DNA of 64,000 nucleotides, from assembly GCA_001936135.1 (NCBI GenBank), contig CP012816.1, positions 2,787,501 to 2,851,500 of the forward strand. The letters are read 5' to 3'. Below the pieces are notes generated by a model. That model had not been told where the DNA came from and searched no databases. It worked only from the letters and a program-made list of their open reading frames with translations. Shown here one piece after another: positions 39,497 through 49,946 of this stretch. The stretch comes from Saccharomycopsis fibuligera x Saccharomycopsis cf. fibuligera (lineage: Eukaryota; Ascomycota; Saccharomycetes; Ascoideales; Saccharomycopsidaceae). A program made the position numbers and the translations under genes. Position 1 is the stretch's first letter, and the number at the start of each line of letters is the position of its first letter.

Positions 39497-41206
39497 TCAC
39501 GCCGATGAGTTTTCGTAGTTTTTATATCGTGTCTGGACAACACAGTGTGTGAGCGTTTTTCTAATTTTATATCCGAAGGCTATAGTCAAGCCAACTATAG
39601 CAGCAAAAACGATATTTATAATCCCGAAAATCAAGAAAGCCTTGTTGTTGTACATGAATATTATTTGTGAGCCAAATAATGGTATTAGTCCCCCAATCAG
39701 GTTTCGGAAAAGCAGCATCAATGAGCATGCCGAAGCAGATTTTTGCCCATAAATTTCCATAATGTATAGAAATACTGATTGCTGTGTTAAAAAAAAACCG
39801 GCCCCATGTAGTATTTGAGCAATAAATATTTGGTTAAGATTAGAAAAGTACACATCTGTACAATAAATAACTGCGCTGGAGCTTGTAATAAGTATCGCCC
39901 CAAGCAAAAGTGGTAAAAGCTTAAGTTCGGGTATAGCTTCTTTGTGAGAGGTGATCATAGAAGAATAAATATACGAACAAAGAAACAATAAGCAACTTCC
40001 AAATGAAGCAAGCCCTATAGTAAACGCAATTCCAACAATGTCTGGGCTCACAATACTGTTAGTGTTGTTTACTTGGCTATTGTTGTGATATTCTTTAATT
40101 ATCGATGGAAAATTTGTCACATGTAAGTACATGGAGCCGGAGTAGTAAGAACTGATGATCGTTAGTGTCATTAAAAGAGGATCCGCTAAAAAACTATAAG
40201 GAAGCAATAGTTTTCGAAGCAATAGATTAAAGTATCCCTTTGATTGATCCTTTTCTATGTTCATATCGGCCCTTATAATAATGCTATGATTTTCGCTTGC
40301 TGAATTCTCATCAGACACTGCTTTAACCGTAACTTGCCCATTCTCCGACCCATCTATAGGACTACCGTTTTTCTTATTATCAACATTATGAGCTAGCTCT
40401 AAATTAAAATGTTCAACTAATCTCCTTTTCACAGATTTACTCCGATTGACCTTTTTTTCCAGCCTTTTATTAATTACTGGGACGTATGTTTCGCTAACAA
40501 AGAGAATTGCCAAAATCCCAAAAACTGTAATTATAAGGCCTGGTATCAAATTAATTTGATTTAGATTCTTGATAATGTTATGCTCGAGTGCCGACCTAGC
40601 TACTATCCCACCGACAGCTGGCATCGATCCGATTAAAACTGAAACTAGAAGCAATGCATATGCTCTTTGCTTGTCATTAAATAGATCCTTTATTACAGAG
40701 CCAGCAACCAATAAAGCCGGAGCACCAAAGAAACCTGCAAAAAAACGAAAAGCCATATATCCTCCAAAATTATTCACAAAAGTGGCACAAAGAGTCACTA
40801 ATCCACTAATAAAGGTTGAATAGCACACAATATTCTTTCTACCGTGCAGCTCAGTTAAAGGTCCACAAATTGTCACGTTTGTTGCCATTCCGCACATGAA
40901 AATGGTCATCGTGCATGTAGCTTCAGTGATAGAGATCCGGTACTTGTTGGCAAGATCGACAATCACACTTCCATTTATCGAGGAGTTGAGCTGCACCCCA
41001 ATACTTAGACCAGTATAGAGTAGTGCTATTATAAGCTTCTTAAAGCCAGAAAATACTCTTGGATGAACCTCTTTAGATTGTATTGAAGCCTGAATAGTGT
41101 AAAGTCGTTTGTCATTCTCTGTGACTGAAGGTCTATCTTGGACATCAAAGCTGTTGAGAATAATATTTTCTGGAGCAACTATAGGGGAAAGGGCAAATAA
41201 AACCAT
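39497..41206 (-). CDS. Major facilitator superfamily transporter, DHA1/QDR-like
   Basis: The protein is 570 residues from ATG 41206. It is a multi-pass membrane protein with two bundles of hydrophobic helices joined by a polar loop of about 100 residues (about 235-340). The loop between helices 2 and 3 reads GPLTELHGRKNIV, the MFS motif A. The next parts, FRFFAGFFGAPALLVAGSVIKDLF and YALLLVSVLIGSMPAVGGIVAR, are typical of fungal drug:H+ antiporter-1 proteins such as Qdr, Aqr1 and Dtr1. The sequence is clearly diverged: residues that are usually acidic or bulky in motif A and helix 5 are changed, so substrate cannot be guessed. Divergent from PEP4. Confidence 0.75.
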   Translation of the reverse strand: MVLFALSPIVAPENIILNSFDVQDRPSVTENDKRLYTIQASIQSKEVHPRVFSGFKKLIIALLYTGLSIGVQLNSSINGSVIVDLANKYRISITEATCTMTIFMCGMATNVTICGPLTELHGRKNIVCYSTFISGLVTLCATFVNNFGGYMAFRFFAGFFGAPALLVAGSVIKDLFNDKQRAYALLLVSVLIGSMPAVGGIVARSALEHNIIKNLNQINLIPGLIITVFGILAILFVSETYVPVINKRLEKKVNRSKSVKRRLVEHFNLELAHNVDNKKNGSPIDGSENGQVTVKAVSDENSASENHSIIIRADMNIEKDQSKGYFNLLLRKLLLPYSFLADPLLMTLTIISSYYSGSMYLHVTNFPSIIKEYHNNSQVNNTNSIVSPDIVGIAFTIGLASFGSCLLFLCSYIYSSMITSHKEAIPELKLLPLLLGAILITSSSAVIYCTDVYFSNLNQIFIAQILHGAGFFLTQQSVFLYIMEIYGQKSASACSLMLLFRNLIGGLIPLFGSQIIFMYNNKAFLIFGIINIVFAAIVGLTIAFGYKIRKTLTHCVVQTRYKNYENSSA

Positions 41207-42999
<1,793 letters not shown>

Positions 43000-43850
43000 G
43001 CTGCTTAAGCAAGCTTCATGTTACCATAGTTCATGTCTATGTGGGCTGTGAGCATATTCTATAATATTTAGAATTGTTTTCTTTCTTTTCTATCTCTTTT
43101 TTCTTTCCAGGTTTTCTTTTTTCATTAGGTGATTTTCAGGAATATAAAATAAAATATTGAATAAAATTGGGTTTGGTTTTATCGCATATTGTGACGTAGC
43201 AGTTATCAAAAATACGAATCGTGCGATGGGACAACGAATCGCTATAATCCACAGATTCTCGATGGTTCAGTTAAATGAAATGTAATCATCTTTAATGGTT
43301 GAGGATGATAAAGTCAATTATCGTAATTAATAACAGAATGTAGAACGGTGTCTTGCAGTTGTCCACTTTGAGCTATATTAGTATAGTATAGAATAAATGA
43401 CGGCTGGTTTAGTCTACTCGCTACAACAGTTGTCCATTAAGACAGGGAGTGCAGGATCTCACCCATGAGACGTGTAGTGTATTTTTTTAAAAAGCCGATT
43501 ACAGTGCCACATCAAAAGCAATAAGCGAAGCCACATAGTTGACGTAATCTATCAAAACTACTGTTTGTTATGATCCTTTGGAGAGCTTAGTAGTAAGCAA
43601 CAGCCTTCCAGTAGTCTAAGACGGTACTGTTGCCAGAATGGCATGCGATAACGTAAATTGGCCTGAAACTTGCGATGATGCATCGGGTAACATACGAAGT
43701 CGGCAGGACGGCAACAGAATGCCTAAAAGACAGCTAGATGTAGGCAAACCGCCCTAACAGATAGCACCACCAACACTATCACTAGAACCGTATATTAGAT
43801 AGACAACCGTCTACATCAATAACAGACACACAAACACACTAAAGGCACCG
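43000..43850. other. Gap between PEP4 and VPS26
   Basis: These 851 bases hold the PEP4 terminator region (T-rich near 43075-43130) and the promoter of the next plus-strand gene. I checked for tRNA boxes, small spliced genes and snoRNA motifs and found nothing I can support. Confidence 0.5.
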
Positions 43851-44732
43851 ATGTCACTTTTCTTCAAAGCTCCCCTAGATATAGAAATTAGACTAGCTGG
43901 TGAGGATACCAGGCAGCATGTGGAGGTGAAAAACAAAAACGGTCGCAAAGAAAAATTGCCCTTGTATGAAGATGGGGAATCTGTCAAAGGACAAGTGACA
44001 ATCAGAGTGAAAGATGGCAGACGAGTAGAGCATTTGGGAATAAAAATTCAATTAATCGGTACTATAGACACTAATAATGATGGTTTGAATTTTGACAACT
44101 TTTTGTATTTGGTGCAAGAGCTCTCTGCACCAGCAGAGTTGAATCATCCAGAAAACTATTCTTTTGAATTCAAGAATGTGGAAAAGCAATTTGAAAGCTA
44201 TAGAGGAACCAATGTCAGACTAAGATACTACTTGAAGTGCATTGTACAAAGAAAATCTGCAGATGTTATCAGAGAAAAAGAGCTATGGGTCTACTCAAAG
44301 CAAACGCCTCCTGACACACCCACTACTGTCAAGATGGATGTTGGTATAGAAGATTGCTTGCATATAGAATTCGAATACTCCAAATCCAGATACTCACTCA
44401 AAGATGTGATAGTGGGAAGAATTTATTTTTTACTAGTAAGACTCAAAATAAAACACATGGAATTGAGTTTAATCAGACGAGAAACAGTGGGTTCTGGATC
44501 AAACCAAGTGAGCGATTCGGAAACTTTGGTGCGCTTTGAGATTATGGATGGAGCTCCTGTGAGGGGTGAGACAATACCAATAAGATTATTCTTGGGTGGG
44601 TTCGATTTGACACCAACATTTAGGGATGTCAACAAAAAATTTTCAACCAGAACGTTTTTGAGTTTGGTGTTGATAGACGAAGACGCAAGGCGGTATTTCA
44701 AACAGAGTGAAATTATTCTCTATAGAGAATGA
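43851..44732 (+). CDS. PEP8: Retromer subunit Vps26
   Basis: The protein is 293 residues. Vps26/Pep8 is the arrestin-like subunit of retromer, which returns Vps10 and other receptors from endosomes to the Golgi; loss leads to secretion of vacuolar hydrolases such as its neighbour Pep4. FFKAPLDIEIRLAGED, LPLYEDGESVKGQV, HLGIKIQLIGTI, SFEFKNVEKQFESYRGTNVRLRYYLK and the KDVIVGRIYFLLVRLKIKHMELSLIRRE stretch are all retromer Vps26 features. PVRGETIPIRLFLGGFDLTPTFRDVNKKFS matches the C-terminal arrestin lobe. It is shorter than the S. cerevisiae protein (379), which has extra loops, and near the length found in animals. Confidence 0.96.
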   Translation: MSLFFKAPLDIEIRLAGEDTRQHVEVKNKNGRKEKLPLYEDGESVKGQVTIRVKDGRRVEHLGIKIQLIGTIDTNNDGLNFDNFLYLVQELSAPAELNHPENYSFEFKNVEKQFESYRGTNVRLRYYLKCIVQRKSADVIREKELWVYSKQTPPDTPTTVKMDVGIEDCLHIEFEYSKSRYSLKDVIVGRIYFLLVRLKIKHMELSLIRRETVGSGSNQVSDSETLVRFEIMDGAPVRGETIPIRLFLGGFDLTPTFRDVNKKFSTRTFLSLVLIDEDARRYFKQSEIILYRE

Positions 44733-45047
44733 ACTTGATAGTGATAAATTACGATTTTTTTAATATATCAAACTTTTATTTTTATCTGCCAACACTCAGA
44801 TACCGGTAATTGCTGTTTTTCGCTTAACCGTAAAATGTAATTTGGAGATATAATCTGCTGTGAGATCCGCCCGAATGGCTCCTCAAACTCCGTGTGTAAG
44901 AAAAGATGATCGAAAACTAGAATCTGGAGACAATACAGAGCATCTGATAAACGCTAACCGGAAAGATAACCGCCGATATAGAAGTGTTGTGCAAGCAGTT
45001 AAACTTCTTGCTTTGCTGTATATCACGCACTTTGAGTGGCACCAAAG
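44733..45047. other. Gap between VPS26 and CHM7
   Basis: 315 bases with the CHM7 promoter. An ATG at 44835 is followed at once by TAA (start-stop element). A longer ATG frame at 44875-45063 overlaps the CHM7 start out of frame. Both would act as upstream ORFs if the mRNA begins before them. Confidence 0.5.
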
Positions 45048-46541
45048 ATGTACGAAGATTTGATCAAATCTAACCCATTATTCAAGAAATCGCGGCTTAG
45101 ATCACTTTACTCTAACTTTGATAATTTGAAGGAGGCAAATCCAGATGGCTATGAGGCAAACATTTTAGCATGGAAGCAACTTTTAAACCAAATCATTGAC
45201 TCGCAAAGTAGTGTCGTCCTTGATACTTCAAATCTCGTGGAAATGTTATCTGTTCCTATGGACTTGTCGGATAATAATGATACCAGTGTTATACTAAGAC
45301 CGCTTTCCATTGATACAGTTCTAAATGAGATCATTAACGATTCTTCTGATAAAAAATTGATACCAATAAAACAGTTCGATGAACATCCTACGTCTATATA
45401 CGCTTCTTCTATCTTCTCCAACATATCAATCAAAGGCACTTTACTTTGGGTGCTTTCTAAGTCCGGCCTATATGATCCACACATTAGCTTAACGAAGAAT
45501 AAAAATAAATCAGGCAATTATTTGGTTAGCACCAAGCTTGTCAGCATTTCGCAATTGGAAAAACTTAGAAAACCAGTATTAGAGTTTCTCAAGAATCTTG
45601 CCAAGGAGACATACGAAGAACAGTCTGATATCCGCGCATTTACTAAATCTTTTCTTCACTTGGCGATTAGTAAACAATTTAAATTATCTGATCTAGATTA
45701 TGAGTTGATGTTGAAGTATTTGAGCAGAGACACAAATGAAGTATTGATTCAATCAGAGCCGCTAGCAACGCCAAACGGAGAAACTCTTGATATAAAAGAT
45801 CCGATAATCAAAATCAAAACAAGTGCCTTGACAAAGGATGAGCAAGTGACGACCACTGATATTGCAGTCGCTCAATTAAAGGCTTCAATAAGCTCAACTA
45901 ATACCAAAATCAACAGTTTATCCAAGAAAGTTGACGACTACACCAACAAGATTCAAACTCTTATCAAGCAAAAATCGTCAAATCGTGATTATATTAAACT
46001 CTTGTTGCGCATGAAGAAATCAATTGAGAATTCATTGATACAAAGCAGTTCCAATCTAAGTAATTTGGAGTCGCTATTATCAAACATAGTCTTACAAAAT
46101 GAGAACATCAAGGTATTTCAGTTATTGAGCAGTTCTAAATCTATACTCAAAAATTTAAATAATGAGTTGAACATTGAGAAAGTAGACACTTTATTAGACG
46201 ATGTCAGCGAAGAATATAGCAAAGTCAATGAAGTTAATGACTGTCTCTCCCAATTCAATAGCGAAAATAACAATACAATCGATGAGAATGAGATTGATAA
46301 TGAATTAGCAGAATTAGAAAAAGAAGAAACTGACAAAATAGCGGCGCTGCCAGAAGCAAGTACACAGGCCAGTATGGTGCCAGAATTGGAGAACTCTGTG
46401 GAACAAAATCCAGAAGAACAAAATCTTTTGGAAAGATTGAAGAAACTACAGGTTTCCGAGAAGGTGAAAAAAGATGCCACTGGGGACCAAAAAGACAATA
46501 AAAAAGAAAGAGAAGAAGGAAAAGAAGCTTTACCTAGCTAG
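45048..46541 (+). CDS. CHM7: ESCRT-III-like protein Chm7 (CHMP7 homologue)
   Basis: The protein is 497 residues from ATG 45048; S. cerevisiae Chm7 has 450. Chm7 is recruited by Heh1/LEM2 to the inner nuclear membrane to survey nuclear-envelope and nuclear-pore integrity and to polymerise with Snf7. The N-terminal part is an ESCRT-II-like winged-helix module (SLYSNFDNLKEANPDGYEANILAWKQLL; RAFTKSFLHLAISKQF). The second part, from about 270 to 400, is an SNF7-type helical core rich in Lys, Ser and Leu (TDIAVAQLKASISSTNTKINSLSKKVDDYTNKI; YIKLLLRMKKSIE). The acidic end carries LLERLKKLQV, which resembles a MIM1 helix for Vps4. No intron is needed. Confidence 0.88.
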   Translation: MYEDLIKSNPLFKKSRLRSLYSNFDNLKEANPDGYEANILAWKQLLNQIIDSQSSVVLDTSNLVEMLSVPMDLSDNNDTSVILRPLSIDTVLNEIINDSSDKKLIPIKQFDEHPTSIYASSIFSNISIKGTLLWVLSKSGLYDPHISLTKNKNKSGNYLVSTKLVSISQLEKLRKPVLEFLKNLAKETYEEQSDIRAFTKSFLHLAISKQFKLSDLDYELMLKYLSRDTNEVLIQSEPLATPNGETLDIKDPIIKIKTSALTKDEQVTTTDIAVAQLKASISSTNTKINSLSKKVDDYTNKIQTLIKQKSSNRDYIKLLLRMKKSIENSLIQSSSNLSNLESLLSNIVLQNENIKVFQLLSSSKSILKNLNNELNIEKVDTLLDDVSEEYSKVNEVNDCLSQFNSENNNTIDENEIDNELAELEKEETDKIAALPEASTQASMVPELENSVEQNPEEQNLLERLKKLQVSEKVKKDATGDQKDNKKEREEGKEALPS

Positions 46542-46673
46542 TATATTACACCTAGATCTCGTATCAGTTTTCTTTAAATTGTTTATTTTCAATATCTTCT
46601 TTAACTATTTCAATCTATTTTCCAGTCTCCTTTGCAGTAGCTTTTCTTAATTAAGAATTCTATTAGTTATTAG
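46542..46673. terminator. CHM7/Moco-enzyme convergent 3' region
   Basis: This 132-bp AT-rich spacer serves two converging transcripts, so the 3' ends almost certainly overlap or lie close together. Confidence 0.5.
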
Positions 46674-48701
46674 TTACCTACCAAGCGCATCAATGAGAAG
46701 CGCATCCACTGTAGTACCCTTTACTAAGACCAGTGCATCTGCATCAATTGATGAAGGTAAGCACAAAAGACCATTGGCAGATTTTAAACTGCCAACTCTA
46801 CTACTTCTCTGAAACCCAGTACTTTCTGAAATTAACTCATAAGTTTGGCGGTCTTGGTATATGTAAACTCTGTGATATTCTGGTCTTGGGTCTAGTTTGG
46901 TATCCTGGTTCAATTTGACTTTGACTGAAGCAAAATTATGTTGCTCAAAATCATATCCAGCAACTTTGTATAACGAAGGATAAACAAACAAATGCAACGT
47001 CACTATAGCTGACGCTGGATTACCAGGAAGAGCAAATATCATTTTACATGTATTGTTATTATCTTTCACCGTGGCAAAGGTGGTTGGTTTTCCTGGTTTC
47101 ATGGCCACTCTACCAAAATGAATGGTTCCATTGAGTGATTTTTCTATGGTTGGTTTCAACAAATCTAATTCACCCATAGACACGCCTCCTGAGGTTATTA
47201 TGTAGTCCACATTTTTTTCAGTAAACGCTTTTGCGAACGAATCTACTAATGAATCTTGCGTATCGATAGCGATACCAAGATCAACAACGTCAAACCCTCG
47301 TGCTTGCAATGATGAAATTAAAGCAGGCCTATTAGAGTCATAGATTTGGCCATATGGTAGAGATGACTGTGCTGAATTTTGGCTTTTCATAACGTCAATA
47401 ATCTCATTACCTGTAGATAACACCCCAACTACTGGCTTTTTAAACACTTTGACTGTATTAATACCGACACTTGCAAGTAATCCAATTTCACCACCCACAT
47501 TTGTGATTTTTTCATTTTTTGATAACAACAAAGCGCCTTTTTCCAAATCAGAGCCAATTTCTCTGATATTGTCATTTGGCTTGACATTCTTCGCTAGGAT
47601 TTGTACTTTGTGCTCCTCTTTGCCATCAGGTGTGGTTTCAGCAAGAACAGTTCTCTCCACCATAACCACAGCATCGGACCCTGGTGGCACTGGTGCTCCA
47701 GTTGTGATTCTAGCAACAGTGCCTGACTGTAATTCAGATAGGCCAGAAGGTTCAACTGCAGAAGCATGAGAAACAGAAACCACTGGGTAAGTTCCCGGAC
47801 CGTCGGAGCTCACGACAGCGTAGCCATCAACGATACTGGATCTGAAATTTGGAACATTTATAGGTGAGTAAATTGGTTCTGCTATAACGCTATGAATTAT
47901 ACGGGGATCAGAAATGGAAAGTGTAGTGGCTACGGGTTTTGGGGTTTGTTCAAGGATACATTTCAAAGCTTGGTCAACAGAAATCATTTCATAAGGCGAT
48001 GACCTTTTTCTTTGTGTTACCGGTATATTATCGACATGAACTAACTGGTGTTTAACTAATGGTTGGTGCCCGTCTCCATGTTTATGAGAATGGTTATGGT
48101 AATGATCATGGTGGTAGTGATGATGGTTAGAGTGTTTCTTGTTGACTAAATCACCTTCTTTTGTAACTGTCTGAAAAGCGAAATCTCCATGAAGTGACCT
48201 TGCGCTATCAACGCCAATCTGCTGCAAAATGTGAGGCAATACATCAACTATTGCTTCAATGTTTTCTCTTGCGGCAGTGGGAGAACCAGGTAACGTAATT
48301 ATCAATGACTTTTTTATTAATCCCGCAACAGGCCTACTGGCAATTCCAAAAGGCGTCTTTGTCAATGACTTATTGATCATCGCAAACACCAAGCCAGGAG
48401 CCTTTCTTTCAAGCAATGGCTCAATTGCATCTGGAGTCACATCTTTATCTGAGAATCCTGTTCCTCCCGAAGTCAAAATTAGCTTATAGTTTTTAGGCTC
48501 ATTAGACCATTCGCGAATGATATTTGCAATAGCTTGTTTGTCATCAGGAACAACAGCTCTGTCTTTGATTTGAAAATTTGGAGAGGCACTTCCTGTAGAT
48601 TTAATTTGCAAAGCAGATTCAATTGCTTCTGTGGTGCGATCTCTTGATTTATCAGCAGCAACAGTATCCGAAATAATGAGAATGGCAATCAGTTCAGTCA
48701 T
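46674..48701 (-). CDS. cnxE: Bifunctional molybdenum-cofactor enzyme, MogA-MoeA fusion (gephyrin/CnxE type)
   Basis: The protein is 675 residues. It performs the last Moco steps: the MogA domain adenylylates molybdopterin and the MoeA domain inserts molybdate. MogA spans about 1-165, with TSGGTGFSDKDVTPDA (77-92) and LPGSPTAARENI (137-148). MoeA spans about 235-675, with TGAPVPPGSDAVV (334-346), STGNEI (429-434), YDSN (454-457), ITSGGVSMGELD (502-513), FGRVAMKPGKPTTFA (529-543) and FALPGNPASAIV (556-567). All these catalytic and binding motifs are intact. The order MogA first is that of fungal CnxE and gephyrin, opposite to plant Cnx1. The linker has 12 His within 23 residues (190-212). S. 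cerevisiae and many yeasts lack this pathway. Divergent from RAD30. Confidence 0.95.
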   Translation of the reverse strand: MTELIAILIISDTVAADKSRDRTTEAIESALQIKSTGSASPNFQIKDRAVVPDDKQAIANIIREWSNEPKNYKLILTSGGTGFSDKDVTPDAIEPLLERKAPGLVFAMINKSLTKTPFGIASRPVAGLIKKSLIITLPGSPTAARENIEAIVDVLPHILQQIGVDSARSLHGDFAFQTVTKEGDLVNKKHSNHHHYHHDHYHNHSHKHGDGHQPLVKHQLVHVDNIPVTQRKRSSPYEMISVDQALKCILEQTPKPVATTLSISDPRIIHSVIAEPIYSPINVPNFRSSIVDGYAVVSSDGPGTYPVVSVSHASAVEPSGLSELQSGTVARITTGAPVPPGSDAVVMVERTVLAETTPDGKEEHKVQILAKNVKPNDNIREIGSDLEKGALLLSKNEKITNVGGEIGLLASVGINTVKVFKKPVVGVLSTGNEIIDVMKSQNSAQSSLPYGQIYDSNRPALISSLQARGFDVVDLGIAIDTQDSLVDSFAKAFTEKNVDYIITSGGVSMGELDLLKPTIEKSLNGTIHFGRVAMKPGKPTTFATVKDNNNTCKMIFALPGNPASAIVTLHLFVYPSLYKVAGYDFEQHNFASVKVKLNQDTKLDPRPEYHRVYIYQDRQTYELISESTGFQRSSRVGSLKSANGLLCLPSSIDADALVLVKGTTVDALLIDALGR

Positions 48702-49198
48702 TTTAATAATAGTTCATATGTATATCCCGAAGCTTCAAAAACATAGGTTGCTTGCTTCTTTGTGAAACATGCTAACGCACTTTCTTTTAAGTCTTCCTTT
48801 GAAAAAGGGGATTCAGGCACTCAGTCACTATTACTTAAAATACGTTCAATTAGTTCTGTCTTTTATTCCTCATAATATCCCAGTGATATGGATCAAATCG
48901 AATTTTTTTACAGTCAAAAAGTATAACTTTACAAAAAGTATATTAGAGATCTTATAACACTAAAAGCATATTAGTTGGCTGTTCAGTATATAGAAAACAA
49001 GGGGGAATATACAAGTATCACATCTATGGCTATTGAGTCTAGTCAGAAAGTTTTTATAATCCTCGCTCACGTATAGTGAGTATCATGATTAGCATGAAAT
49101 ATTATTTTCGATCATCACAAATTCTAAAAAGCACATAGTAATGATACAAATAAGGCCAAATAAGATTAACTAACATACATTTATCACTATTATTCGGC

Positions 49199-49199
<1 letters not shown>

Positions 49200-49230
<31 letters not shown>
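49200..49230. repeat. Poly-A tract, 31 bases
   Basis: An unbroken A31 lies in the middle of the divergent spacer between the Moco enzyme and RAD30. Confidence 0.95.
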
Positions 49231-49232
<2 letters not shown>

Positions 49233-49754
49233 TAAGAAAGACTCAAAAACAATGAATATCTAAATATTGTTAGTAAAACGTTCGTAGACATAAAACATTA
49301 CCGAAAGTTGAATGTTGATTCATTGGAAATCAACAAACAATAAGATTGCAATCTTAAAGAAAACAAATGTTTTAAATCAGAATTTTCAGTGTGTTTGGCT
49401 ATAGAAGTCGAATCAACACAATTGTTTCAGTTTGGGGCGACAGCTTGTCATCACTAAAACAATTACTCTTTAGATTGCAATCACGTCAGCGATACAGTAA
49501 AAAATACGTGAAACACATACGAAACATTATAGCAGCCATGCTACCATCCTTCACAAAACTGTCTAACAGTCTTTCTTGATTTGCTTGGTTCTTAAATAGA
49601 TGCTGAGCAGGAAAGAACTAAAAGAGAAAAAAAATTTTTCAGAGGAGAAACCGGAGCCCTTTATAGTGGTCGTGGAAAAGGTCTAGGCTATTACCCTCCG
49701 AAGCACGACAATAAGTGCTGAGCAACAGGCAAATCCAAAGCAGAAAATGGAAAA

Positions 49755-49795
49755 CAGAAAATAAACAGAAAATAAACAGAAAATAAATAGAAAAT
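49755..49795 (+). repeat. Short tandem repeat, about four 10-base units
   Basis: The unit is about aaataaacag, with decay of the last copies to aaataaatag. It lies 150 bases upstream of RAD30. Confidence 0.7.
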
Positions 49796-49946
49796 TAAAA
49801 ATAGAAAAACAAGTTCAATGGGTCAGTCTAGACTGATGGTAACCTTTTGATAGTATAGATATAGCTGCTATTGCCCCCACAACAGCATTAAGTGATTCAC
49901 TCGCCCTTTTGGTAATAGGAAAATATAGGATGAATACCCTGTCGAA

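Larger units (their letters stand above)
48702..49946. other. 1.2 kb divergent spacer between the Moco enzyme and RAD30
   Basis: It contains an A31 tract at 49200-49230, a run of four 10-base units of the type aaataaacag at about 49755-49795, and an ATG at 49930 opening a 16-codon frame that overlaps the RAD30 start. A 62-codon non-ATG frame at 49391-49579 is not credible as a gene. No nitrate-assimilation gene or tRNA was seen. Confidence 0.55.

Noticed and set aside
49391-49579. 62-codon frame in the spacer between the Moco enzyme and RAD30
   Set aside because: Opens with GTG, has random composition and lies in promoter DNA.
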